From positions 1 through 64,000 of the forward strand of contig NZ_JACJSE010000032.1 in assembly GCF_014698045.1 (NCBI RefSeq): DNA of 64,000 nucleotides, written 5' to 3'. Below the pieces are notes generated by a model. The model saw nothing but the letters and a program-made list of their open reading frames with translations, made no database searches and had not been told where the DNA came from. Source of the stretch: Aulosira sp. FACHB-615 (GTDB taxonomy: Bacteria; Cyanobacteriota; Cyanobacteriia; Cyanobacteriales; Nostocaceae). Position numbers and translations under genes: made by a program. This document shows, piece by piece, positions 9,252 through 16,683 of this stretch (position 1 is the first letter of the stretch; every line of letters begins with the position of its first letter).

Positions 9252-10628
9252 TTATTTAGGGCCGAGAAAGCGAGTTGCAAAATTTTGCGATCGTGTTGGT
9301 GATAATGCCCTCGCCTTTAAAATTGCTGCCATCAACACAGCGTAAGCTAAAACTCCAACCACCACCAATAAAAAAGCGTTAATCGAACCCAGCGCGTTCC
9401 ATAAAGCATGAAGTACAGATGCACTTAAGTAGCCGATAGAAAGAATTTGCCAACCCTGACTGGGTTTGAGAACAGCCAACCCAATAAAATATCCCAGATA
9501 GCCACTGTAAGCCATGTGACCCGCAACCGAGCCTAAAACACGGGGAATCAGCAATTGTAACCCGGCTAATTGACCAGCCGCACCAATACCAACCTGTTGA
9601 CTCACATTTTGAGTGATATCTGGTACATACTGTCCCAGAGTTTCTAAAAGTGTGAAACCCAAAGCCGAAGCTGTGCCGAGAAGAATACCATCCAAAGGTT
9701 CCCACACACCAATATGTTCGCGCCAAGGTGAAGGTAATTTACTGCCAATGAAATATGCACCTAAGATTGGCAACGCCTTAAGCAGTTCTTCCATCAACCC
9801 TGCACCAAAGAACATCCTGATGAAAAGTTCTGTAATCGTAGCATCTTGAGCGGCGGCTAAGTTCCCTGGCAAGACTACACGAAAAATAAAGATAAATAAA
9901 TCTAAGATAGGACTCAGCAAGATTAAAGCTGTAGTCAGCGCCGTACCAATGAGAACCCACCAAGGCTTAGGCTTACCACAAAGTTGATAAACAAAGTAGT
10001 AAACCACAAAGCCAATGTAACTAGCCACAATAACTTGGTTAGCCTGGGGTCTACCAACAGTAGCAAACATCAGCACTACAAAAACTACTGTAAGTATTCC
10101 GGGAACAAGGTAAGCCTTACGAGTTAAATCCTTACCAGTAGAAATAATCGGAAAAAGTTGTGTAAAGCTAACTGAATCAGGCTGTTTGATTTGGGTATGG
10201 TTTTGAAAGTTAGCAGCAGAAGGCAATGATGCGTTTTGTTTCGTCATCATTGTTGGTTGAGGTATCAAGTCATACTCAAAAATAAATTGTGGCCCATCAC
10301 TACCTAAACCAATGCGATCGCCTGATTGTAATTCTTGACATCCATAAAAACGTTGACCATTGAGATAAGTACCATTAGCACTGTTTAAATCGCAAATTAC
10401 CCAAGTAAATTTATTGTCTGGAGATGAAGAGAGAGGGCGAACCGCAGCATGACGACGAGATACCATTCGATACATCATGGCATCCAAGACAACCTGACAG
10501 CTGGGGTCACGTCCAATTACCATCTCTTTACTTGCGTGTAGCGGGTAACGAGATTCTGAACCAAAAGCTGCTGCATTACCAGACACCAGCCGCAGAAAAG
10601 CGTTATGTCTTGCGTTTTTGCCTGTCAT
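9252..10628 (-). CDS. FHA domain fused to PrsW-family intramembrane metalloprotease
   Basis: 458 residues from the ATG at 10628; an upstream TTG at 10649 is in frame but less likely. The N-terminal FHA domain (about 30-120) has VIGRD (38-41), SRRH (57-60) and NSANGTYLNG (82-91). After a linker there are about seven membrane helices (from about 172). The PrsW signature is present: EELLK (Glu280-Glu281-Lys284), FTLLE (Phe325-Glu329), His371 in GHMAYSG and HALWN (407-411). PrsW proteases cleave within the membrane, classically an anti-sigma factor. Fusion to a phospho-threonine reader suggests phosphorylation-dependent recruitment of substrates. The gene converges on the CHAT-FHA block. Confidence 0.9.
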   Translation of the reverse strand: MTGKNARHNAFLRLVSGNAAAFGSESRYPLHASKEMVIGRDPSCQVVLDAMMYRMVSRRHAAVRPLSSSPDNKFTWVICDLNSANGTYLNGQRFYGCQELQSGDRIGLGSDGPQFIFEYDLIPQPTMMTKQNASLPSAANFQNHTQIKQPDSVSFTQLFPIISTGKDLTRKAYLVPGILTVVFVVLMFATVGRPQANQVIVASYIGFVVYYFVYQLCGKPKPWWVLIGTALTTALILLSPILDLFIFIFRVVLPGNLAAAQDATITELFIRMFFGAGLMEELLKALPILGAYFIGSKLPSPWREHIGVWEPLDGILLGTASALGFTLLETLGQYVPDITQNVSQQVGIGAAGQLAGLQLLIPRVLGSVAGHMAYSGYLGYFIGLAVLKPSQGWQILSIGYLSASVLHALWNALGSINAFLLVVVGVLAYAVLMAAILKARALSPTRSQNFATRFLGPK

Positions 10629-11094
10629 CGAGTTAGAGTGTCTTCCCAAACTAATTCATAAAATATTCTGGTAGGATGACTTAACCTTAGTCATACCGAC
10701 AGCAGAATTACTAAATCCACTATAGCTTTAGTTTCTGCTCAGAAATTCAAAATTTTCTCATGCAAAATTTAAAATTATCTAACTTCATATTGACAAGCAT
10801 TATGGCTATTTTTAGTGTCTTATGTACCTGTTTGTTGGTAAATATTTCTCATAATACATAGATTTTATGTTATGCAAAGCCCACCACCAAAAAATGTGCA
10901 GTAATGGTTGAAATTTTTAGTAGTGTTGACAACATATTGAGGCATTTATAGCAATCTCGTTTTTGAAAAGGCAACAGACAACAGGGAAACTCCCACCATT
11001 AAAATTAGGGAGCCAGTTGCGGTTGAGGGGTTTCCTAGCATCAGCAAACTGGCGTGGATTTGTTATGAGGCTTGACTAATTTTGTATTTCATCC
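10629..11094. other. Gene-free stretch with a degenerate repeat
   Basis: Positions about 10975-11060 (GGGAAACTCCC at 10984-10994, AGGGGTTTCCT at 11026-11036) resemble a dispersed element common in Nostocales. A 33-codon hydrophobic frame at 10760-10861 has no ribosome site and is not called. Confidence 0.35.
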
Positions 11095-11694
11095 TTAAAC
11101 TTGGGCAACTTCTGGATGTTCAATTTTAGTACCAAGTACTTTGAGAAACTCTGCCAACCAACGGGAATGTGCAGGCCAAGCTGGTGCGGTGACTAAATTT
11201 CCGTCTACTATCGCTTCATCAACTGGAATTTGGACATAATTACCACCAGATGCACGCACATCTGGACTACAAGCTGGATAAGCTGTACAATTTTTACCTT
11301 GCAACACATCAGCCGCAGCTAACAACTGTAAGCCATGACAAATAGCAGCAATTGGTTTATTGGTTTGAGCAAAATGACGAGTAATTTCTAATACCTGTTG
11401 ATTTAAACGAATATATTCTGGTGCGCGTCCTCCAGGTATAACGAGCGCGTCATAAGTATTAACATTTACTTCGGCAAAAGTAGCGTTTAAAGTAAAGTTG
11501 TGTCCAGGTTTTTCAGTATAAGTTTGGTCGCCTTCAAAATCATGAACTGCGGTTCTGACTTTTTCACCAGCTTTTTTGTCTGGACAAACAGCATGAACAG
11601 TGTGTCCTACCATTTGCAACGCCTGGAAGGGAACCATCACTTCATAATCTTCCACAAAATCGCCCACCAGCATCAAGATTTTTTTAGCTGCCAT
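11095..11694 (-). CDS. DJ-1/PfpI-family protein
   Basis: 199 residues, a single DJ-1/PfpI (class I glutamine amidotransferase-like) domain. The nucleophile elbow is Cys119 in IAAICHGLQ, followed by His120. The conserved acidic residue near the N-terminus lies in VEDYEVMVP (about 14-21), and VIPGGRAPE (85-93) forms the oxyanion part. Members act as proteases, glyoxalases/deglycases or stress chaperones; which activity applies here cannot be read from sequence. The start is supported by AAGGA about nine bases before the ATG. Cytosolic, no signal peptide. It lies downstream of narM on the same strand, but a repeat element separates them. Confidence 0.9.
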   Translation of the reverse strand: MAAKKILMLVGDFVEDYEVMVPFQALQMVGHTVHAVCPDKKAGEKVRTAVHDFEGDQTYTEKPGHNFTLNATFAEVNVNTYDALVIPGGRAPEYIRLNQQVLEITRHFAQTNKPIAAICHGLQLLAAADVLQGKNCTAYPACSPDVRASGGNYVQIPVDEAIVDGNLVTAPAWPAHSRWLAEFLKVLGTKIEHPEVAQV

Positions 11695-11793
11695 ATTTTG
11701 TTATCCTTTTCGTCAATGGTCATTTTTTATTTGTTAACGGTACTTTAAAAAATAAATGATTTAATTTATTTACTCAACAAAACTTATATCTAT

Positions 11794-11916
11794 AGGAATT
11801 ACGTAAGTGTCACAATTGGTGGTTGGTGCGTGACGCTATAAATCTGATGACTACGTTCAAATCTTCTCATTGAGTCACGCACCCTACAGAAAAAATATAC
11901 CAGTTGCGTAAGTTCT
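11794..11916. mobile_element. MITE-like element, 123 bp
   Basis: Ends AGGAATTACGT (11794-) and GCGTAAGTTCT (-11916) are inverted copies of the AGGACTTACGCA-type ends seen elsewhere in this window. An inner 10-bp inverted repeat GGTGCGTGAC / GTCACGCACC lies at 11825-11834 and 11874-11883. No coding capacity. Confidence 0.55.
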
Positions 11917-11977
11917 AATCTACCTTGTCTACCTTGTCCACCTCGTCCCTAAATATAAAGTGTGAACTACAAATTTA

Positions 11978-12430
11978 TTAAATCAGATGAAATTCTTCTA
12001 TAGCATGGGGAAAATTTTTATTTTCATGGCTGGGACGGCTGAGTTTAATTAAGGCAAATCTTTGCAAGGGAGTTAAAGCCACCCACTGTTCTAGACTCAA
12101 GTTGACTCCTAATTCTTGAGCTTTTTCTTGTAAGTTGGTGGGGATGGTACTAGAGTCCATCCAAGCAGGATAAGCATCTACAGGTAGTTGTCCTACAGGT
12201 GTACCTGTTTTTTCTAAAATTAGTTGTTGGAGATATTCTTTGTAAGCGTCAATCTCTGTTTGTGTAGTGCAAGGTAATTCTAGTACAGCTTCACGCTCAT
12301 CTTGCGTCATTTGTAACCAATCTGATAACTTGAGTTTAATTCCGCAAGTATCTAATTTATATCTCACTTGCATTGGGATGCAACGTAGAGAATTTACAAA
12401 ATCTGCTTCAAAATTAAAAAAGTTTGCCAT
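11978..12430 (-). CDS. narM: Nitrate reductase associated/maturation protein NarM
   Basis: 150 residues matching the cyanobacterial nitrate-reductase-associated family. It opens FFNFEADFVNSLRCIPM and contains SDWLQMTQDEREAVLELPC and VALTPLQRFALIKLSR, where two similar 'W-x-x-L-T/Q-x-x-x-R' helices repeat. In Anabaena and Synechococcus the narM product is required for active NarB and is thought to act by direct contact during cofactor maturation. The soluble protein has no metal-binding Cys cluster of its own. It lies downstream of narB on the same strand, separated by the PsiE-like gene. No NtcA site is visible in its own upstream region, so it may be read from the operon or from an unseen promoter. 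Confidence 0.82.
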   Translation of the reverse strand: MANFFNFEADFVNSLRCIPMQVRYKLDTCGIKLKLSDWLQMTQDEREAVLELPCTTQTEIDAYKEYLQQLILEKTGTPVGQLPVDAYPAWMDSSTIPTNLQEKAQELGVNLSLEQWVALTPLQRFALIKLSRPSHENKNFPHAIEEFHLI

Positions 12431-12612
12431 ATTTTAAATCATAAAAAACTTGTGGCAGTGCTATTTGATAAACAGACAAAATAGACAAGGAGGACAAGTG
12501 AGAGAGATTTTTAAACTATTAATAATTGATATATTCTAGATGATTGTTATATCTTCATGTGAGAGCAAAAAATATTTCAATTAATATAAATGCTTGTTAA
12601 ATATGAACAAAT

Positions 12613-13071
12613 TTAATGAGATTGTTTGGAATTACTAGAACGAATGATTAAATAACTGATAGATAAAGCTAAAATGGCAATTCCTAAGCCGATTATATCA
12701 ATTCCTGTAACTTTCTCTAAGTCAAGAATAATAATTTTACGAGCAACAGCAATTAAAGAAGTAACAATAACTAATTCTACTTGGAATACGTGTTTTCGTA
12801 GGTAAGCTGTGATATTTTCGAGAATTTCTAAGGCAATTAGGATATTTAAGAACAAGCCAAATATTTTAAATAATGTTGTATTGAATTTACCATAGGGAGT
12901 ATCAAATAACTCTTTAATTAAAAAAGCACCTAAATCTCCGATCGCTACTAATATTACTAGTACCATTAACACAGATAAAACCTTAGAAACTATTACCTCG
13001 ACGTTCTCGATAATGTGCATGAAGCCTTCATCGGTAAATACTCCGAAGATGTTTTTGAATAGTTTTTTCAT
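12613..13071 (-). CDS. PsiE-like membrane protein
   Basis: 152 residues from the ATG at 13071, chosen because AGGA lies eight bases upstream; an ATG at 13080 is also in frame. Four membrane helices are visible (about 27-48, 65-85, 95-112, 125-144), with the family's conserved loop between the first two (FDTPYGKFNTTLFKIFGLFL). PsiE proteins were first named as phosphate-starvation-inducible in Escherichia coli; their function is unknown. Position is informative: it sits between narB and narM, 203 bases after narB, where Anabaena has a small co-transcribed gene of unknown role. Whether it is the same gene I cannot tell. Confidence 0.8.
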   Translation of the reverse strand: MKKLFKNIFGVFTDEGFMHIIENVEVIVSKVLSVLMVLVILVAIGDLGAFLIKELFDTPYGKFNTTLFKIFGLFLNILIALEILENITAYLRKHVFQVELVIVTSLIAVARKIIILDLEKVTGIDIIGLGIAILALSISYLIIRSSNSKQSH

Positions 13072-13274
13072 CTGCTGCATCCTGGTTATAGTTCAACAAG
13101 TAATTGGTAATAATGTATATATAGTCAGTCAATATCAAGAATTACGACATAATATCTTGATGTCTGCTGTAATCAAGATTTAAGGATGAGTTTTGTAAAT
13201 CCTCACCATTGACTAATATCTATTGATTTAATGACTCAATTACCAATTTCTTGTTTAAGGATATACCAAGCAGA

Positions 13275-15527
13275 TCACCATTGTGACGATTGGAGTTGAT
13301 AATTTTTGCTGGTGACTTCCACAGAAATTGGTGCTAGTTGGACTGCACAAGCTTTTAATTCTGGTTGCAGAGAATCTGGACAAGCTTCGGAATGGGTGAG
13401 GGTGTTGGCTTCGGCTTGATTTGCCCACAGTGCGCCCCAGTGCATCGGGACAAAAACTGTACCGGGTGCGATCGCCTTAGTCACTTTTGCGGGAAAATGA
13501 GCTTGACCACGCCGCGATCGCACTTCGATTACTTGATTATCACTAATTTCCAACTTCGCCGCATCACGGGGATGAATTTCAATGAATGGTTCTGGGTGCA
13601 TTGAGCGAATTTTTTCAATGCGACCTGTGCGCGTTTGCGTGTGCCAATGTCCGTAAAGTCGTCCTGTAGTTAATATAAAAGGATAATCGGGGTCTGGTGG
13701 TTCGGCTAAACCTTTGGAGTAATAAGCCCCGAACCGCGCCCGACCGTCGGGGGTGTGGAAGTGTAGGTCTGTGTAGAGTCTTTTTGAGTTGGAGGGTGTA
13801 GGGTGTAGGGTGTAGGGTGTAGGGGAAGAAGATGTTTTATCCCCATTCCCCACTCCCCATTCCCCACTCCCCGTTTCGGGATGCGGCCAGTGGGTTGGCC
13901 CTTGTTTTTGTAATTGTTCATGACTAATTCCTGACATATCGCATGGGCGATTTTTGGTGAGTTGGGTAAATTCGGCGTAAACTTGGGCAGAGTTGGCAAA
14001 GTTAAACTTATCGGCAAAACCTAACCTTCGTCCAACTTCCGCGAAAATTTCCCAGTCGGCTTTGGCTTCTCTTGGTGGTTGGCGGAATGCTTGACATAAA
14101 CTAACGCGGCGTTCAGAGTTGGTCATTACGCCTGTTTTTTCACCCCACTGGGCAGCAGGTAACAGGACATGAGCATAGGCGGCGGTTTCGGTGGGGTAAT
14201 ATGCGTCTTGGTAAATTGTGAAAGGCGATCGCAATAAGGCTTTTTTTGTCCGTTCCAAATCTGGCATACTGACAGCTGGGTTAGTAGCTGCAATCCACAG
14301 TAAACCTACATCGCCAGTTTCTAAGCCTGTAATCATATCCCAAGCCGTTAAACCAGGAACAGAAGAAATTTGTCCGCGCTTCAGTCCCCAAAAATCTTCT
14401 ACTTCGGCGCGATGCTGGTCATTTTTCACCAAGCGATAACCAGGTAATAAATGCGCTAAACCTCCAGCTTCTCTACCTCCCATCGCATTCGGTTGACCAG
14501 TTAAAGAAAACGGCCCCGCCCCTGGCTTACCAACTTGTCCTGTCATCAAGTGGAGGTTAATAATAGTCCTCACCTTGGCTGTCCCTTCACTTGATTGGTT
14601 CACACCCATCGACCACAAAGACAATACCTTTTGCGCTTGACCCCAATAACGGGCGGCTGTTTCTAAATCTTCAATGCTGATACCACATTGACGCGCTGTT
14701 ACTTCTGGAGAATAGTGACGGATGACTTCTGCATAAGCTGAAAAATTGCTGGTACAGTCATCGATAAAGCCAACATCGATGTAGTTCCAACGCATTAATA
14801 AATGGGCGATACCATTTAACAAATCGATATCTGTACCGGGACGAATTGCTAAATGTAAATCTGCGGCTTCGGCGGTGGGTGTGAGACGGGGGTCAACCAC
14901 CACCATTTTTACTTTGCGGTTTTTTTTGTGGTATTTAGCCAGTCGGTTAAAAATAATGGGATGACATTCTGCGGTGTTAGTCCCAATTAAAAATGCACAG
15001 TCAGTTAACTCTAAATCTTCGTAACAACAGGGCGGGCCATCAGCACCAAAACTTTGAATATATCCAGACACAGCACTGGACATACATAAGCGTGAGTTCG
15101 CATCAAAATTATTAGTTCCTAAACAGCCTTTTAAGAGTTTTTGGGCGATGTAATAGTCCTCAGTTTGGAATTGACCAGAACCGTACATACATATAGCTTC
15201 TGAACCTTGGGTGAAGCGGACGCTTTGAATGCGGTTGGTAATTAGTTCAAAAGCTTCATCCCAACTAACTCGCCGGAACTCTTGATCTAAAGAGTCCCGT
15301 ACCATTGGGTAATGTAGTCTATTTTTATCTAAAGATTCGGCGATCGTTGCACCCTTAACACACACCATACCTTGGCTTGATGGGTGAGATTTATCACCCC
15401 TGACTCGCCAAGTCGGATTTCCTTGACTATCTCGGTTAGTTGCTTTATTAAGTTGGGCTGGTGGCGACACTTCTAAACCACAGCCAACACCACAATAAGG
15501 ACAAACAGTTTTAGTAAATTCAGTCAT
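13275..15527 (-). CDS. narB: Ferredoxin-dependent assimilatory nitrate reductase
   Basis: NarB reduces nitrate to nitrite using ferredoxin, with a [4Fe-4S] cluster and bis-MGD molybdenum. Of 750 residues, the cluster motif is Cys9, Cys12, Cys16 and Cys56 (CPYCGVGC, MVCVKG). Next comes the molybdopterin oxidoreductase body with NSRLCMSS, the site region of the Mo-ligand Cys, then a C-terminal MGD-binding domain starting near LTTGRLYGHWHT. It is the last gene of the nirA-nrtABCD-narB operon. Oddly, about 28 extra residues rich in Gly, Ser, Pro and Thr lie between HWPHPETG and KRLYTDL. They are encoded by two runs of tandem repeats (13794-13821 and 13841-13872) that keep the frame. The region is a surface linker in this family, so the enzyme is probably still active. 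Confidence 0.96.
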   Translation of the reverse strand: MTEFTKTVCPYCGVGCGLEVSPPAQLNKATNRDSQGNPTWRVRGDKSHPSSQGMVCVKGATIAESLDKNRLHYPMVRDSLDQEFRRVSWDEAFELITNRIQSVRFTQGSEAICMYGSGQFQTEDYYIAQKLLKGCLGTNNFDANSRLCMSSAVSGYIQSFGADGPPCCYEDLELTDCAFLIGTNTAECHPIIFNRLAKYHKKNRKVKMVVVDPRLTPTAEAADLHLAIRPGTDIDLLNGIAHLLMRWNYIDVGFIDDCTSNFSAYAEVIRHYSPEVTARQCGISIEDLETAARYWGQAQKVLSLWSMGVNQSSEGTAKVRTIINLHLMTGQVGKPGAGPFSLTGQPNAMGGREAGGLAHLLPGYRLVKNDQHRAEVEDFWGLKRGQISSVPGLTAWDMITGLETGDVGLLWIAATNPAVSMPDLERTKKALLRSPFTIYQDAYYPTETAAYAHVLLPAAQWGEKTGVMTNSERRVSLCQAFRQPPREAKADWEIFAEVGRRLGFADKFNFANSAQVYAEFTQLTKNRPCDMSGISHEQLQKQGPTHWPHPETGSGEWGVGNGDKTSSSPTPYTLHPTPSNSKRLYTDLHFHTPDGRARFGAYYSKGLAEPPDPDYPFILTTGRLYGHWHTQTRTGRIEKIRSMHPEPFIEIHPRDAAKLEISDNQVIEVRSRRGQAHFPAKVTKAIAPGTVFVPMHWGALWANQAEANTLTHSEACPDSLQPELKACAVQLAPISVEVTSKNYQLQSSQW
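13791..13873. repeat. In-frame tandem heptamer repeats inside narB
   Basis: Four copies of GGGTGTA (13794-13821) and four and a half copies alternating CCCCATT/CCCCACT (13841-13872). They code for part of NarB without breaking the frame. Such short tandem repeats are normally intergenic in Nostocales. Confidence 0.9.
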
Positions 15528-15624
15528 GTAGCTACACCTAATTTATCGGTGTTATCGGCTGATTGATTGTTTATGAACCATCAGCATCCCTATATTCCCA
15601 TTTATCTCGAAATTCCTTACTTTC

Positions 15625-15715
15625 AGAACTTACGCAAAATTATGAAAAAACGAACCGCAAAGGGCGCAAAGGACACGAAGTTATAAGAGTTTGAGAGAGT
15701 TCTTGCGTAAGTCCT
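15625..15715. mobile_element. MITE-like element, copy A (91 bp), between nrtD and narB
   Basis: Inverted ends AGAACTTACGCA and TGCGTAAGTCCT; body GAAAAAACGAACCGCAAAGG through GGACACGAAG. A second copy of the same length apart from a 27-bp insert lies at 58453-58570. It sits in the 238-base gap between nrtD and narB. Confidence 0.8.
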
Positions 15716-15765
15716 AAGTTTCTCACTCTTCTTTGCGCCTCTGCGTCTTTGCGTGAGAAAAAATC

Positions 15766-16596
15766 TTACTCCTCATCATGAGCAAACCGACGATAGAGGA
15801 AATCTAGAGCATAGTTCCGCAAGTTGTAGTATTCTGGGTCTTCCATGATGCGGCGGCGGTTGCGGGGACGGGAAAAGGGAATTTCTAACACTTCACCGAT
15901 TTGAGCGGCTGGGCCATTGGTCATCATTACTACTCTGTCGGCTAAGAACAGCGCCTCATCAATATCGTGGGTAATCATCAAGACGGTAACTTGATGGTCA
16001 CTCCAGATTTGCAGTAGTTCTTCTTGTAGTTCTTCTTTGGTGATTGCGTCTAATGCACCGAAGGGTTCATCTAAAATCAAGACTTGGGGACGGATGGAAA
16101 GGGCGCGAGCGATCGCCACTCGCTGTTTCATCCCGCCAGAAATTTGATGTGGTTTCTTGTCTGCGGCTTCTGTCAATCCCACCATTGCTAAGTGTTCTCT
16201 AACAATGGCGCGTTTTTCGGCTTGGGGCTTTTTGGGAAATACGGAATCTACTGCTAGATAAACATTTTCAAATACACTTAGCCAAGGTAATAAGCAATAG
16301 TTTTGAAATACCATCATCCGGTCTGGGCCTGGTTCGGTGATGGGTTGGTCTTGCAGCATGACAACGCCATCGGTGGGTGTGTTGAAGCCAGACACCATAT
16401 TGAGGAGAGTGGATTTACCGCAGCCAGAGTGACCAATTAAGCAGACAAATTCGCCTTCACGAACTTTGAGGTCAATCCCATCGAGGACGGTGTAGGGGCC
16501 TTCGGGGGTGGGGTAGATTTTGCTTACGCCTTCAATTACGAGGAAGTTCTCGGCTTTGGTTTGTGGTTGTTGGAGAGTTTTGTTTATGATTTGCAT
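15766..16596 (-). CDS. nrtD: Nitrate/nitrite ABC transporter ATP-binding protein NrtD
   Basis: 276-residue ABC ATPase of the nitrate/sulfonate/taurine importer class. Walker A is GHSGCGKST (about 54-62), the signature is ISGGMKQR, Walker B is VLILDEPFGALD and the switch His lies in ITHDIDEAL. NrtD pairs with the ATPase half of NrtC to power the NrtB permease at the cytoplasmic face. Unlike NrtC it has no extra regulatory domain. The ATG start follows a repeat-filled gap of 84 bases after nrtC. A gap of 238 bases with a MITE separates it from narB. Confidence 0.96.
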   Translation of the reverse strand: MQIINKTLQQPQTKAENFLVIEGVSKIYPTPEGPYTVLDGIDLKVREGEFVCLIGHSGCGKSTLLNMVSGFNTPTDGVVMLQDQPITEPGPDRMMVFQNYCLLPWLSVFENVYLAVDSVFPKKPQAEKRAIVREHLAMVGLTEAADKKPHQISGGMKQRVAIARALSIRPQVLILDEPFGALDAITKEELQEELLQIWSDHQVTVLMITHDIDEALFLADRVVMMTNGPAAQIGEVLEIPFSRPRNRRRIMEDPEYYNLRNYALDFLYRRFAHDEE

Positions 16597-16604
16597 GATA
16601 TTTT

Positions 16605-16683
16605 CCGAATTTATTATTTTTTCACGCAGAGGCGCAGAGGCGCGGAGAGTTACAAAGGACGAATGACTAATGACTAATGACTA
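16605..16683. repeat. Repeats filling the nrtC-nrtD gap
   Basis: A copy of the TTTCACGCAGAGGCGCAGAG family (about 16619-16648) followed by tandem TGACTAA units (about 16662-16683). The last unit touches the nrtC stop codon. Confidence 0.7.

Noticed and set aside
9379..9726. Overlapping frames on the same strand within the FHA-PrsW gene
   Set aside because: Shadow frames; the PrsW frame has all family motifs.
10760..10861. 33-codon frame coding for a hydrophobic peptide (MQNLKLSNFILTSIMAIFSV...)
   Set aside because: No ribosome site, very short, and A/T-rich DNA easily yields such frames. It could be a small membrane protein, but the sequence alone does not support it.
15625..15715. Insertion sequence with transposase
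   Set aside because: None of the repeat elements here can code for a transposase; all are about 90-125 bp, so at most they are non-autonomous.
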